64,000 nucleotides of DNA, taken from Dictyoglomus sp. NZ13-RE01 (GTDB taxonomy: Bacteria; Dictyoglomota; Dictyoglomia; Dictyoglomales; Dictyoglomaceae). Shown piece after piece: positions 13,973 to 22,409 of this stretch (its first letter is position 1; each line of letters starts with the position of its first letter). The notes beneath the pieces were generated by a model. The model searched no databases, was not told where the DNA came from, and saw only the letters and a program-made list of their open reading frames with translations. The DNA is taken from NCBI GenBank assembly GCA_002878375.1, contig NIRF01000002.1, forward strand, positions 132,626-196,625, in the 5' to 3' direction. Made by a program: the position numbers and the translations under genes.

Positions 13973-14430
13973 AGTTCACCCCTCTTTTCCTCTAAAATTT
14001 TCTCCACCTTTTCAGGCGTTAGATTACCGTACACCTCATCATTAATCATCATTGCAGGAGCAACAGCACATACTCCTAAGCAACTGGTTAATTCCAAAGT
14101 GAATGCTCTATCCCTTGTAGTTTCTCCTACATCAATTCCCAGTTTTTCTCTAAGAAAATCCAATAAAGACTCAGAACCCATTAGGTGACAAGGAGGTGAA
14201 TCACAAAGTCTTATTACAAATCTGCCACGTGGCTTAAGGCTAAACATGGAATAAAAAGTAGCTATTCCTTCAACATAGCTATAAGGCAATTTGAGGTATT
14301 GGGAACAAAGTAAAATATCTTCTGGGGTCAAATAATTGTAAGGGTTACTATTTTGGAGAGCATGGAGAATATCTAAAATATTATCTTGGGTAGGAGGAAA
14401 ACTTTTTATAATTTCTTCTTTGGTAGGCAT
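13969..14430 (-). CDS. NuoE-like [2Fe-2S] subunit paired with the NuoF-like protein
   Basis: The 153-residue protein matches HydC/NuoE: a helical N-terminus and a [2Fe-2S] domain with CDSPPC and CLGVC, all four ligands present. The start is the ATG at 14430, 5 bases after AAGGAGG. The longer in-frame extension up to 14646 would run into the divergent phosphatase gene and has no ribosome site. It forms the NADH-oxidising module with the downstream NuoF-like protein. Confidence 0.9.
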   Translation of the reverse strand: MPTKEEIIKSFPPTQDNILDILHALQNSNPYNYLTPEDILLCSQYLKLPYSYVEGIATFYSMFSLKPRGRFVIRLCDSPPCHLMGSESLLDFLREKLGIDVGETTRDRAFTLELTSCLGVCAVAPAMMINDEVYGNLTPEKVEKILEEKRGEL

Positions 14431-14476
14431 AGTACCTCCTTCTCCATATAAAAGATTTATAATACACCTTGTAAAA

Positions 14477-14505
14477 AGAATATCAATTAAATTAAAGAGT
14501 GTCAA
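14477..14505 (-). promoter_or_regulatory. Promoter of the nuoE/nuoF pair
   Basis: On the minus strand TTGACA (14505-14500), a 17-base spacer and TATTCT (14482-14477) form a near-consensus vegetative promoter about 50 bases before the nuoE start. Confidence 0.6.
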
Positions 14506-14535
14506 GCTTTGTCTTGGTAATATATAATATTTAAA

Positions 14536-15168
14536 ATGATGGAAATATTTCTTATAAGGCATGGTGAGACTGATTGGAATAGAGAGGGAAGATACCAAGG
14601 CAGGACTGATGTCCCTCTCAATGAAAGGGGAAAAAGACAAGCCCAAGTACTGGCAGAATTCCTTTATCAGGAAGGTATTTCTTTGATTTTTAGTAGTTCC
14701 CTAAAGAGAGCCATAGAGACAGCCAAACCCTTAGCAGAAAAACTAAATCTGGATATAAAAATTAGAGATAACTGGATTGAGTATGACTTTGGTGAGTGGG
14801 AAGGTTTAACTATAGGTGAAGTAATCTCAAAATATCCTGAAATAAGTAAAACTTGGGTTTACAATACAGAGAAGGCGAAAATCCCAGGAGGAGAAGATTT
14901 CTTATCCGCTTATCAAAGAATTGAAAAAGAAAAAGAATTCCTATTATCCAATTTCAGTAACGAGAAAATAGCCATATTCACTCATGGTGCAATAATAAGA
15001 ATAGCTATCTCAGTATTTCTCGAGATAAAATCCCTTGGTGTAGGAAGGCTTACTATAAGTTCCTGCTCAGTAAATCATTTCAAGACAAATAGAGATAACC
15101 GTCTAACCTTGGTAAAATTAAATTACTTATACCCCCATGAAATATTTAGTGATAAAATAAATCCATGA
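14536..15168 (+). CDS. Histidine phosphatase family protein (phosphoglycerate-mutase-like)
   Basis: The N-terminal FLIRHGETDWNREGRYQGRTD is the RHG motif with the nucleophilic histidine. SSSLKRAIETA and THGAIIRIA supply the remaining catalytic arginine, glutamate and second histidine region. At 210 residues it fits the CobC/GpmB-type broad phosphatases; the exact substrate (alpha-ribazole phosphate, a sugar phosphate or other) cannot be assigned. A TATAAT at 14523-14528 lies only 7 bases before the ATG and no ribosome site is visible, so the mRNA may be leaderless. It overlaps the next gene by ATGA. Confidence 0.88.
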   Translation: MMEIFLIRHGETDWNREGRYQGRTDVPLNERGKRQAQVLAEFLYQEGISLIFSSSLKRAIETAKPLAEKLNLDIKIRDNWIEYDFGEWEGLTIGEVISKYPEISKTWVYNTEKAKIPGGEDFLSAYQRIEKEKEFLLSNFSNEKIAIFTHGAIIRIAISVFLEIKSLGVGRLTISSCSVNHFKTNRDNRLTLVKLNYLYPHEIFSDKINP

Positions 15169-15683
15169 AAATTTGCCCATGTTGTGGTAAGGAACTAATC
15201 CCTAAGAGGGTTCTCAACTTTTATGGGGGATACATAGAGATCGATTTATGTCCCAATTGCAGTGGTGTTTGGTTTGATAAGTGGGAATTAACATATTTAA
15301 ATCCCAAAAGTGTAGATCAGATAGTTATAAACCAAAGTAGCATAAAATGTAAACCAACAGCTTGCCCAGTAGATAACACTCCTCTTTCACTCCTCAAAGA
15401 TCTCCTTATCCCAAAAGAAATAGACATTTATTATTGCCCAACTTGTTTTGGCATGTGGGTATCAAGCTCTGCATTAACAACTTATGCTAATTACCGATTA
15501 GAAAAATTAGAAAAACAAGCAAGACAAACAAAAGAAATTCCTCAACTTGAGGAAAAAATAAATAAGCTTTTAGAATTAGAGAGATTAAAGGAGCCTACAT
15601 TAGAAGACTATGAGAATAAAATAGCAAATTTTGTATCCATAGTAATTACTATATTAAGAATTCTTTCCCACTTCATCAAATAA
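15165..15683 (+). CDS. Double zinc-ribbon (TFIIB-type) protein
   Basis: The 172-residue protein has two CxxC...CxxC ribbons. The first is CPCCGKEL with CPNCSGVWFD; the second is ACPVDNTPL with CPTCFGMWVS. The CPxCxGxWFD form is the zf-TFIIB family of small bacterial proteins of unknown role. After the ribbons come a charged coiled coil and a short hydrophobic C-terminus (IANFVSIVITILRILSHFI), possibly a membrane tail. It is coupled to the phosphatase gene (ATGA). Confidence 0.75.
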   Translation: MKICPCCGKELIPKRVLNFYGGYIEIDLCPNCSGVWFDKWELTYLNPKSVDQIVINQSSIKCKPTACPVDNTPLSLLKDLLIPKEIDIYYCPTCFGMWVSSSALTTYANYRLEKLEKQARQTKEIPQLEEKINKLLELERLKEPTLEDYENKIANFVSIVITILRILSHFIK

Positions 15684-15700
15684 GAAGGAGGGATAATAAA

Positions 15701-16084
15701 ATGGGTATGACTATAAAGGAAGTAAGCGAAAAGTATGGAATCTCACAAGATACATTAAGATATTATGAGAAGATTGGGTTAATTCCTAAGGTAAAGAGGA
15801 ATAAAAATGGCATAAGGGAATATTCCGAAGATGACTGCAGATGGATAGAATTTATAAAGTGTATGAGAAGCGCAGGAATTGAAATAGACGCTCTCCTAAA
15901 GTATGTGAAATTAATGCAAGAAGGAGAATCTACCTTAGAAGCAAGAAAGCAAATATTAATTGAGCAAAGAGATAAAATTATAGCCCAAATTGAGGTTATG
16001 CAAAGAGCCTTAGAAAAACTAAATAATAAAATAAAAAATTACGATATAATGTTATCAAAATTTGAAAAAACCCTAAGAAAATAG
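15701..16084 (+). CDS. MerR-family regulator (AdhR/NmlR-like)
   Basis: The 127-residue protein has the MerR winged helix (TIKEVSEKYGISQDTLRYYE, residues 4-23), the FIKCMRSAGI motif carrying the single conserved cysteine used by AdhR/NmlR-type aldehyde and thiol-stress sensors, and a C-terminal dimerisation helix. Metal-binding cysteines are absent. AAGGAGGG lies upstream of the ATG. It follows the zinc-ribbon gene by 17 bases and converges directly with the GH28 pseudogene. Confidence 0.85.
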   Translation: MGMTIKEVSEKYGISQDTLRYYEKIGLIPKVKRNKNGIREYSEDDCRWIEFIKCMRSAGIEIDALLKYVKLMQEGESTLEARKQILIEQRDKIIAQIEVMQRALEKLNNKIKNYDIMLSKFEKTLRK

Positions 16085-17361
16085 TTAAAGTTCTAATTTT
16101 TCTATACTATATACTTTGTCGCTACTTTCCTTATAATAAAGTACATCTGAATAATTAAAATTTTCTACTGACTTCAATATAACCCAAGGTATATAGCTTT
16201 TGTACTCTTTTAATTCCTGAAAACCAGATGGTTGCAGATCAATGTACCTTCCAAAAAGCTCTCTATTCTTTCCATAAGAGATACCAATTAGAACATTTCT
16301 CAATTCCACATTTCTTATATTCCTATCCTTCCCCCATATTACAATTCCATTCTCAGACCTTGCAATCAAATTCTCAATTTTTATATCTTCTATAAAGTTT
16401 CCAGATTCAGGGGCTTGAATAACTAAAGGTTCGCCTTTTCCCCACCATGTTCCTGCATATATGTGGGTATCCGCTATAACATTACTAATATAGATATTCT
16501 TCACATATCCTTTACTCCCATTGGCAAATATTCCTATCCCTCTATTGGAATTACTTATTATTAGGTTTTTTATCTTTACATCTTGAACCTTACTATCCAA
16601 ATGCCCTATTCTTACCCCTGCAGATCTTGTCTCCATGAAACAATCACTTATCATCACATTCTCACAAGGTTTATCCCAATTAGTTATTCCAGTTAGAGCT
16701 ATACAATCATCTCCACATACAAACTTGCATTCTGAAATAGATACATCCCTGCATGAGCATAGATGGACTCCATCACTATTTGGTATTCTAAGATTATTGA
16801 TAATTTTTATTCCCCTTATTCTAATTCCTTCTGAGGAGTTTATAGAAATAGTCCAACAAGGAGAATCTTTAAAGGTCACATTCTCAATAGTCAAGTTCTT
16901 GCAATTATAGAAAAATATAGGTTGATTAGGACGTTCCAATGGTTTTGCTTCTGTCTCCTCTATCTGTTCTGGAGTAAGAAGATCTATATTTTCAATAGGA
17001 TTTAAGGTCTTTGAAAAATCAAAAAAACTCTCCCCAGAAAGATCAATAACTCCCTCCCCTTTAATAGAAATATTATCCTCATTTAATGCATAGATGAAGA
17101 TTTTACATCTCCCCATTCATTATGCTTATAACCTATGGCAGAATAATCATTAAAATTATTTGTTGCTTTAATGGTAGCCCCATAAGATATAACTATTTCT
17201 ACATTAGACAAAAGTTTTATGGGCTTACACAAATAAATTCCAGGAGGGAAAATTACTCTACCCTTTATTTCACTACAATAATCTATGGCTTTTTGGATAG
17301 CTAATGTATCATCACAAATTCCATCCCCAATAGCCCCAAAATCCTTTACATTTACCTCCAT
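16085..17361 (-). pseudogene. Glycoside hydrolase family 28 (polygalacturonase-like), frameshifted
   Basis: Two minus-strand frames together give one GH28 protein. The N-terminal piece (17361 to about 17100) has VKDFGAIGDGICDDTLAIQKA, the classic GH28 start. The second frame (about 17100 to 16085) has the right-handed beta-helix with NSDGVHLCSC, CGDDCIALT and VRIGHLDS, which carry the catalytic aspartates and histidine region. Continuity (GDVKS to FIYALNEDN) is restored by adding one T near 17098-17101. The domain is otherwise intact, so the cause may be a recent mutation or a sequence error. It follows korB by 18 bases in the same direction. No signal peptide, so the enzyme would act inside the cell on oligogalacturonides. 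Confidence 0.82.
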
Positions 17362-17379
17362 AAAAAAACCTTCCCTACT

Positions 17380-18234
17380 CTACACAAAATCCTTTATAAT
17401 TTTCTCAAGCATCTCTTTTGGATCATTTATCTTTCTATACAATGGTTCTCCATCTAATTGGGGTAAAAGTTCTTCATAAGTTGGTCTATCATTTTTATAA
17501 ATTACACCAATTGGAATTCTATCCCCCCACTCTAATGCCTTTTCAAAGGCACTTTTAAAATCATAAGGATTGTAATCTTCTGGTAATTTGTAAACTCTCT
17601 CCATGTACCATCCAAAGGTATTCACTTTGTTAAAAGTTACACAAGGCTGAAGTATATCCAAAAGAGCAAAACCTTTATGGGTGATTGCAAGCTTCATCAT
17701 CTCTGTTAGATGATCCTCATCTCCTGAGAAGGACCTTGCTACAAAACTTGCTCCTAAAGTAATTGCCAATGCTATAGGATTCAGAGGTGGATAAAGTACA
17801 CCAAAGGGCTGTACCTTTGTTTTCATTCCCACATCACTTGTAGGGGATGCTTGTCCTTTTGTTAATCCATATATTTGATTATTATGCACAAAAACTTTTA
17901 TGTTAACATTTCTTCTAATATTATGGATTAAATGGTTTCCTCCCTCTCCATAGGTATTGCCATCTCCTGACTCGCATATTACTATTAAATCTTTATTAGC
18001 AATCTTAGCACCTACAGCATTAGGAATATCTCTTCCATGCAATCCATTAAAAAGATTACATTTAAAATAATGAGGAGCCTTTGCTGCTTGACCAATTCCA
18101 GAAACCATAAGTACCTTATAAGGAGGGATGTTAAGCTCTGATAAAGCTCTTTTGATACATTTTAAAATAGAAAAATTACCACATCCTGGACACCAAGCAG
18201 GAACCTGATTATTATCATACTCGTTTAAATTCAC
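17380..18234 (-). CDS. korB: 2-oxoacid:ferredoxin oxidoreductase, beta subunit
   Basis: The 284-residue TPP-binding subunit has WCPGCGNF (C15, C18 of a [4Fe-4S] cluster) and the thiamine diphosphate motif from GDGNTYGEGGNHLIHN to NNQIYGLTKGQ. The QASPTS stretch and its length are typical of KorB-like proteins acting on 2-oxoglutarate or branched 2-oxoacids with ferredoxin as acceptor. It overlaps korA by ATGA. Substrate choice between 2-oxoglutarate and other 2-oxoacids is not settled by sequence alone. Confidence 0.9.
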   Translation of the reverse strand: MNLNEYDNNQVPAWCPGCGNFSILKCIKRALSELNIPPYKVLMVSGIGQAAKAPHYFKCNLFNGLHGRDIPNAVGAKIANKDLIVICESGDGNTYGEGGNHLIHNIRRNVNIKVFVHNNQIYGLTKGQASPTSDVGMKTKVQPFGVLYPPLNPIALAITLGASFVARSFSGDEDHLTEMMKLAITHKGFALLDILQPCVTFNKVNTFGWYMERVYKLPEDYNPYDFKSAFEKALEWGDRIPIGVIYKNDRPTYEELLPQLDGEPLYRKINDPKEMLEKIIKDFV

Positions 18235-19904
18235 CCCATGATTTTTTTCACCCCTTCAATAATTTCATCTGAAAAATAGGGCATTCCATTATACTTTACT
18301 AATCCCTTTTCTACATTAATACAAAGCTCTTTTCTTAATAACCCTGCAAATTGCCCCTGATAGTTTCCTTCTATAGTAAAAAGCTTCTTATTTTTAAAAT
18401 TCATAATGGTTTTTTTAGGAACTGGATAAATGTCAGAAAAATGTAAATGTCCTATTTTATAGCCTTCTTTTATCAGTTTAGATATGGCTTCCTTAATTGC
18501 TCCATAGGTTGAACCCCATCCAATAAATACTACTTCAGGATCCTCAACTCCAAAGTATAAGGGTTCTTCTACTTCTTGGTATAAAAGTTCAAGTTTCTTC
18601 ATGCGTTTATTAACCATTTTCACTCTTATTTCTAAATCTTCAGTAATATGTCCCTCTTCATCATGCTCATCACTATCAGTAATCACAAGTCCCTCAAATT
18701 CTCCTGGAATTGCAAAGGGAGATATTCCATCTTCTGTAATCTTATGTCTCAAATAATCCTTACTTCCCTTAACTCTATAACTCTTATATTCTGGCGGATT
18801 TAACCCCTCTATCGTCTTAATAGAATCTATCAGATACTGATCCGTTAATATTATGGATGGAATTTGGTACTTTTCAGCTAAATCAAAGGCTTTTATAGTC
18901 TTATAATAGGCATCCTCTTGATCTCTTGGTGCACAAACATATCGTGGAAATTCTCCATGCCCCGCATGAATAACAAAATTCAAATCCGCCTGTTCGGTTC
19001 TTGTAGGAAGACCTGTAGCTGGTCCAGGTCTCTGGGCTATATGAATTACAACAGGTGTTTCAGTCATCCCTGAAAGACTTAGTCCCTCCACCATTAGAGC
19101 AAAACCTCCTCCTGATGTGGTCACCATTGATCTTGCTCCTGCAAAAAAGGCTCCAATTGCCATATTTATTGCAGAAATTTCATCCTCCGCTTGTTCTACT
19201 ACAATATTAAAATCCTTCTCATAAGTAGCTAAAAAGTTCATAACTGCTGTTCCAGGCGTCATTGGATAAGAGGATAAAAATTTACAATTTGATACGATAG
19301 CTCCAAGTCCAACCGCAGAACCACCATTCAATAATAACCTTTCCTTTAATGATATTTTAGGAAACTCTTTACATTTTGTGTTTAAAGATAGACCAAAATT
19401 ATATCCTTCCTCTATTGCAACAATATTTTTATTCAGATCTTCTCCTTTAAAATTTTCTGAAATTATCTTTTTCATAACCTCAATATCACCATTACTCATT
19501 GCTACAAGCGCCCCACAAACCACAGTATTTTCAACAATTCTTGTCTTTGTCTTCTCTACTGCGATCTTTCTCATAGGTATTCTTAGTATCTTTTTACTTT
19601 GGGAATCAATTTTCATCTCTGTATCACAGATAATATATCCTCCCTCTTTTACTTCATGCTCATGTAAATTAATAGTCTCATTATTTAAAGCTATCAATAT
19701 ATCTACATAATTATTATCAATGCTATAAACTTCACTATCAGATATCCTAATTAAGCTAAAGTTATGCCCACCTCTTATTCTTGACTGGTAACTTTCCATA
19801 GTTAGGATGTAATATCCCATTCTATGAAAATACTTAGACATTAGACTGGATATGGTGGCAATTCCCTGTCCAGCAGAACCACCTATTAAAAGTTTACATT
19901 CCAC
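18231..19904 (-). CDS. korA: 2-oxoacid:ferredoxin oxidoreductase, fused gamma-alpha subunit
   Basis: At 557 residues it carries the gamma domain first (residues 1-180, LLIGGSAGQGIATISSLMSK and SYQSRIRGGHN) and then the alpha pyrimidine-binding domain (about 190-557, with YPMTPGTAVMNFLA, VEQAEDEISAINMAIGA, TTSGGGFALM and RPGPATGLPTRTEQADL). This fusion is typical of the two-subunit KorAB enzymes. There is no ferredoxin-like delta gene, so free ferredoxin is the likely acceptor, linking it to the ferredoxin used by HydABC. It lies 9 bases after the purC-like gene. Confidence 0.92.
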   Translation of the reverse strand: MECKLLIGGSAGQGIATISSLMSKYFHRMGYYILTMESYQSRIRGGHNFSLIRISDSEVYSIDNNYVDILIALNNETINLHEHEVKEGGYIICDTEMKIDSQSKKILRIPMRKIAVEKTKTRIVENTVVCGALVAMSNGDIEVMKKIISENFKGEDLNKNIVAIEEGYNFGLSLNTKCKEFPKISLKERLLLNGGSAVGLGAIVSNCKFLSSYPMTPGTAVMNFLATYEKDFNIVVEQAEDEISAINMAIGAFFAGARSMVTTSGGGFALMVEGLSLSGMTETPVVIHIAQRPGPATGLPTRTEQADLNFVIHAGHGEFPRYVCAPRDQEDAYYKTIKAFDLAEKYQIPSIILTDQYLIDSIKTIEGLNPPEYKSYRVKGSKDYLRHKITEDGISPFAIPGEFEGLVITDSDEHDEEGHITEDLEIRVKMVNKRMKKLELLYQEVEEPLYFGVEDPEVVFIGWGSTYGAIKEAISKLIKEGYKIGHLHFSDIYPVPKKTIMNFKNKKLFTIEGNYQGQFAGLLRKELCINVEKGLVKYNGMPYFSDEIIEGVKKIMG

Positions 19905-19913
19905 AATATCACC

Positions 19914-20924
19914 TCACTCTTTTAACCTTTTAAGAAGATCTTTGAGGGGAGGAGTATCAAACCACTCTTTTTGGGTGATTTCGTTTGTATAAGCCTTATA
20001 TATCAAAGATATTAACTCCTTTAATTCCTTTGGTAAATGGGGAGGGGTTGAAACATAAGACTTCCAATTAAATCTATCCTTTTTCTTTGCAAGCTCTACT
20101 TCTTTATACCACTCAGTATCTCTATAGTATATTCTTGCAATCTCCTTACTAACAGGTATTCCATCATAGGTAAACCTGCACTCATCAAGAGTTCCCACAG
20201 CATCTACAAGCATAAGATCCCTTTCCAGCCCAAAAGCATATTCTACTTTTCCATCCTCATTTTTTAAGTTTATTCTTTCAACAGTTTTAGTAATCAAGTC
20301 ATCAATTAGTAATGTTGTCTCAATCAAGTTTCTAAACTCCTCATCAGATAGGTTACTTATTTCTTGTGCAGTTTTATAATTTAAATATCTATCATTAACC
20401 TCTAATTTAGTAGAGAAATCTACTATGGGTTTTTCTAATTTATCTCCAGGCTTTGGCATTTCCTTCAATCCTAAATCCTCAAGAGTAATGCTCCCTTCCT
20501 CTAATCTTTTAAAAACAGAGGAGCCTTGAGGTAGAGAATTTCTATAGATCACTTCTAAGGGAAGAAGAAAATTATAACGTTCTTTTTTGAATATGGAGTA
20601 ATCATAAATGTTATCTTTTAACTCTGGTTTTAAAACTCTTACCATCTTGAACTCTAAAACATTACTGGGATTCTTAAGTTCACTTAAGGATTTTGGAGTA
20701 TCATTCTCCACAATTCCTAAATAATGAGTTTTTATTCCTATATCCTCTAACTTTTCAAAAAAATAAGCGGTTGCAATACAAATAGCTTTTCCTTTATCAT
20801 CAATGTGATCTGGCATCTCTCCATAATCAAAAACAGAATATCTATCTGAAAAGATAAATCTGCCTCTTCCTAAACTGCGTTCCGTTGGGGGTTCTAAAAT
20901 TATTAAGTCCTTTACACTGCCCAT
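19914..20924 (-). CDS. purC: SAICAR synthase (PurC), long form
   Basis: The 336-residue protein has GRGRFIFSDRYSVFDYG (ATP-binding hairpin), LLPLEVIYRNSLPQGSSVFKR (the PLEVVVRN region), and LMLVDAVGTLDECRF plus DTEWY near the end, as in the longer archaeal-like PurC proteins. Reaction: CAIR + aspartate + ATP to SAICAR in purine synthesis. purE, the preceding step, lies 1 kb away on the other strand, which supports the call. It is transcribed ahead of korAB with a 9-base gap. Confidence 0.82.
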   Translation of the reverse strand: MGSVKDLIILEPPTERSLGRGRFIFSDRYSVFDYGEMPDHIDDKGKAICIATAYFFEKLEDIGIKTHYLGIVENDTPKSLSELKNPSNVLEFKMVRVLKPELKDNIYDYSIFKKERYNFLLPLEVIYRNSLPQGSSVFKRLEEGSITLEDLGLKEMPKPGDKLEKPIVDFSTKLEVNDRYLNYKTAQEISNLSDEEFRNLIETTLLIDDLITKTVERINLKNEDGKVEYAFGLERDLMLVDAVGTLDECRFTYDGIPVSKEIARIYYRDTEWYKEVELAKKKDRFNWKSYVSTPPHLPKELKELISLIYKAYTNEITQKEWFDTPPLKDLLKRLKE

Positions 20925-20955
20925 GTATAAAAATCACCTCCAAAAACTTTGTTAA

Positions 20956-20985
20956 AGTATAAGGGGAAAATATAATTATAGTCAA
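20956..20985 (-). promoter_or_regulatory. Promoter of the purC-korAB operon
   Basis: On the minus strand TTGACT (20985-20980), an 18-base spacer and TATACT (20961-20956) precede purC by about 30 bases. GGAGGTGA follows as ribosome site. Confidence 0.6.
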
Positions 20986-21052
20986 TATAAAAAAACAAAA
21001 TCCTTCACATAGAAAAAGTTGCCCTTCATACTGCTATTGAAATATATGTTTA

Positions 21053-21109
21053 ATGGTAATAACTATATCCATGTTAGTCCATCTTAAGTGTTACTTTCGT
21101 TATTACCAT
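21053..21109. repeat. 11-bp inverted repeat in the purC/glutaredoxin intergenic region
   Basis: ATGGTAATAAC (21053-21063) and GTTATTACCAT (21099-21109) are perfect inverse copies separated by 35 bases, upstream of both divergent promoters. This could be a two-site operator or cruciform. No regulator can be named. Confidence 0.5.
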
Positions 21110-21157
21110 ACATAATAGGGTATTAAAAAATTTAATATTAATTGTAGTCAAAATCTA

Positions 21158-21185
21158 TTGACAAATGTAACTTTATAAATATACT
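21158..21185 (+). promoter_or_regulatory. Promoter of glutaredoxin-groES
   Basis: TTGACA (21158-21163), a 16-base spacer and TATACT (21180-21185) form a strong promoter. Transcription would begin near 21192, which rules out the in-frame ATG at 21188 as the start. Confidence 0.7.
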
Positions 21186-21220
21186 ATATGGTGTATTATG
21201 ATAAAGGAGGTGTTATAGAA

Positions 21221-21469
21221 ATGACTAAGGCAAAAGTAGTAATATTCACTACAACTCATTGTCCTTGGTGTAGGGCTGCAAAAGAATACCTAAGACAAAA
21301 AGGTGTGAATTTTTATGAAATAAATGTAGAAAGAGATCCAAAGGCAGCTCAGGATCTTATTAGATTAACAGGACAAACAGGAGTCCCTGTTATTTTAATA
21401 AACAATAGACCAATTGTTGGTTTCAATAGACCATTAATTGATCAATTACTAAAACAATACGAGGCATAG
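21221..21469 (+). CDS. Glutaredoxin-family protein
   Basis: The 82-residue thioredoxin-fold protein has the CPWC active site in TTHCPWCRAAKEYL and the cis-proline segment TGVPVILINN, as in NrdH/YruB-type glutaredoxins. It reduces disulfides in the cytoplasm, probably using thioredoxin reductase rather than glutathione. The ATG at 21221 follows AAAGGAGGTG; an upstream ATG at 21188 lies before the predicted transcript start. GroES follows after 12 bases, suggesting a shared stress transcript. Confidence 0.88.
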   Translation: MTKAKVVIFTTTHCPWCRAAKEYLRQKGVNFYEINVERDPKAAQDLIRLTGQTGVPVILINNRPIVGFNRPLIDQLLKQYEA

Positions 21470-21481
21470 GAGGGATTTAAA

Positions 21482-21772
21482 ATGCCAAATTTAGCTGTAG
21501 ATAAAGTTCAGCCATTAGATGATAGAGTTCTTATAGAAAGGGCGGAAGGGGATGAAAAAACAAGCTCAGGTATATATATTCCTGAGACAGCAAGAGAAAC
21601 ACCAAGAATTGGAAAGGTTATTGCTGTAGGGACCGACGAAGATTTAAAAGAAAAAATAAAGGTAGGAGATTACGTAATATTTGGGAAATATAGTGGAGAC
21701 GAATTGGAGATCCAAGGTAAAAAGTATCTCCTCTTGCAAAGAAATGATATTTTAGCAATAATTAGAGAATAA
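21482..21772 (+). CDS. groES: Co-chaperonin GroES
   Basis: The 96-residue protein has the GroES pattern: VQPLDDRVLIERAEGDEKTS, then SGIYIPE (mobile loop), GKVIAVG and VGDYVIFGKYSGDELEIQG. GroES forms the heptameric lid of GroEL. No groEL follows: a terminator and then purE come next, so GroEL must be encoded elsewhere. An AGGAGGG site precedes the ATG. Confidence 0.93.
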   Translation: MPNLAVDKVQPLDDRVLIERAEGDEKTSSGIYIPETARETPRIGKVIAVGTDEDLKEKIKVGDYVIFGKYSGDELEIQGKKYLLLQRNDILAIIRE

Positions 21773-21811
21773 AAATTTTAATCACCATTCTCACCCTCCC
21801 TAATATTTTTG

Positions 21812-21838
21812 AAGGGCGGTCAAATATTGACCGCCCTT
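21812..21838 (+). terminator. Intrinsic terminator after groES
   Basis: AAGGGCGGTCAA and TTGACCGCCCTT form a perfect 12-bp stem with loop ATA. It is the most GC-rich structure in the area and lies 40 bases after the groES stop. Confidence 0.85.
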
Positions 21839-21884
21839 TAGCTTTTGTTATAATATGAAAAATTTACAAGGAGGAGTATCAAAC

Positions 21885-22409
21885 ATGTCAAAGCCATTAG
21901 TAATTATTGTTATGGGAAGTGACTCTGATCTTCCTATAATGAAAGAGGCAGGAGAAGTATTAAAATCTTTTGGAGTAGATTACGAGATTACCATAGCCTC
22001 CGCCCATCGTAGCTTAGAAAGAACTATTAATGTTATTAAAAATGCAGAAGAAAAAGGAGTAGAAGTCATAATTGCTGGTGCAGGGGGTGCTGCGCATCTT
22101 CCAGGAGTAATTTCAGGTATTACTACTTTACCTGTTATTGGTGTCCCCATAAAGACATCCTCCCTGAATGGCTTGGATTCCTTACTCTCAATTGTTCAAA
22201 TGCCATCTGGCGTTCCTGTAGCAACAGTTGCAATAAATGGAGCCAAAAATGCAGGTCTCTTAGCTATTCAAATTCTTTCTATTAAATATCCTGAGCTCAA
22301 AGAAAAACTTAAAGAGTATAAAGAAAAAATGAAAAAAGAAGTAGAAGAAAAAGCAAAATTACTCGATGAAGTTGGGGTAGAAGAATATCTAAAAACGAAG
22401 AAAATATAA
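21885..22409 (+). CDS. purE: N5-carboxyaminoimidazole ribonucleotide mutase
   Basis: The 174-residue protein has the PurE class I signature: [45 protein letters not shown] and [20 protein letters not shown]. It interconverts N5-CAIR and CAIR in purine synthesis, the step before PurC. The start is the ATG at 21885 behind AAGGAGG (21868 on). A TATAAT at 21849-21854 places the transcript start near 21861, which excludes an in-frame ATG at 21855. It overlaps the convergent chromate-type transporter by 21 bases. Confidence 0.93.
   Translation: MSKPLVIIVMGSDSDLPIMKEAGEVLKSFGVDYEITIASAHRSLERTINVIKNAEEKGVEVIIAGAGGAAHLPGVISGITTLPVIGVPIKTSSLNGLDSLLSIVQMPSGVPVATVAINGAKNAGLLAIQILSIKYPELKEKLKEYKEKMKKEVEEKAKLLDEVGVEEYLKTKKI

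Noticed and set aside
14431-14646. N-terminal extension of the NuoE-like protein
   Set aside because: It overlaps the divergent phosphatase gene and the real start at 14430 has a good AAGGAGG site.
16085-17361. Programmed frameshifting in the GH28 gene
   Set aside because: No slippery heptamer or clear downstream structure was seen at the junction.
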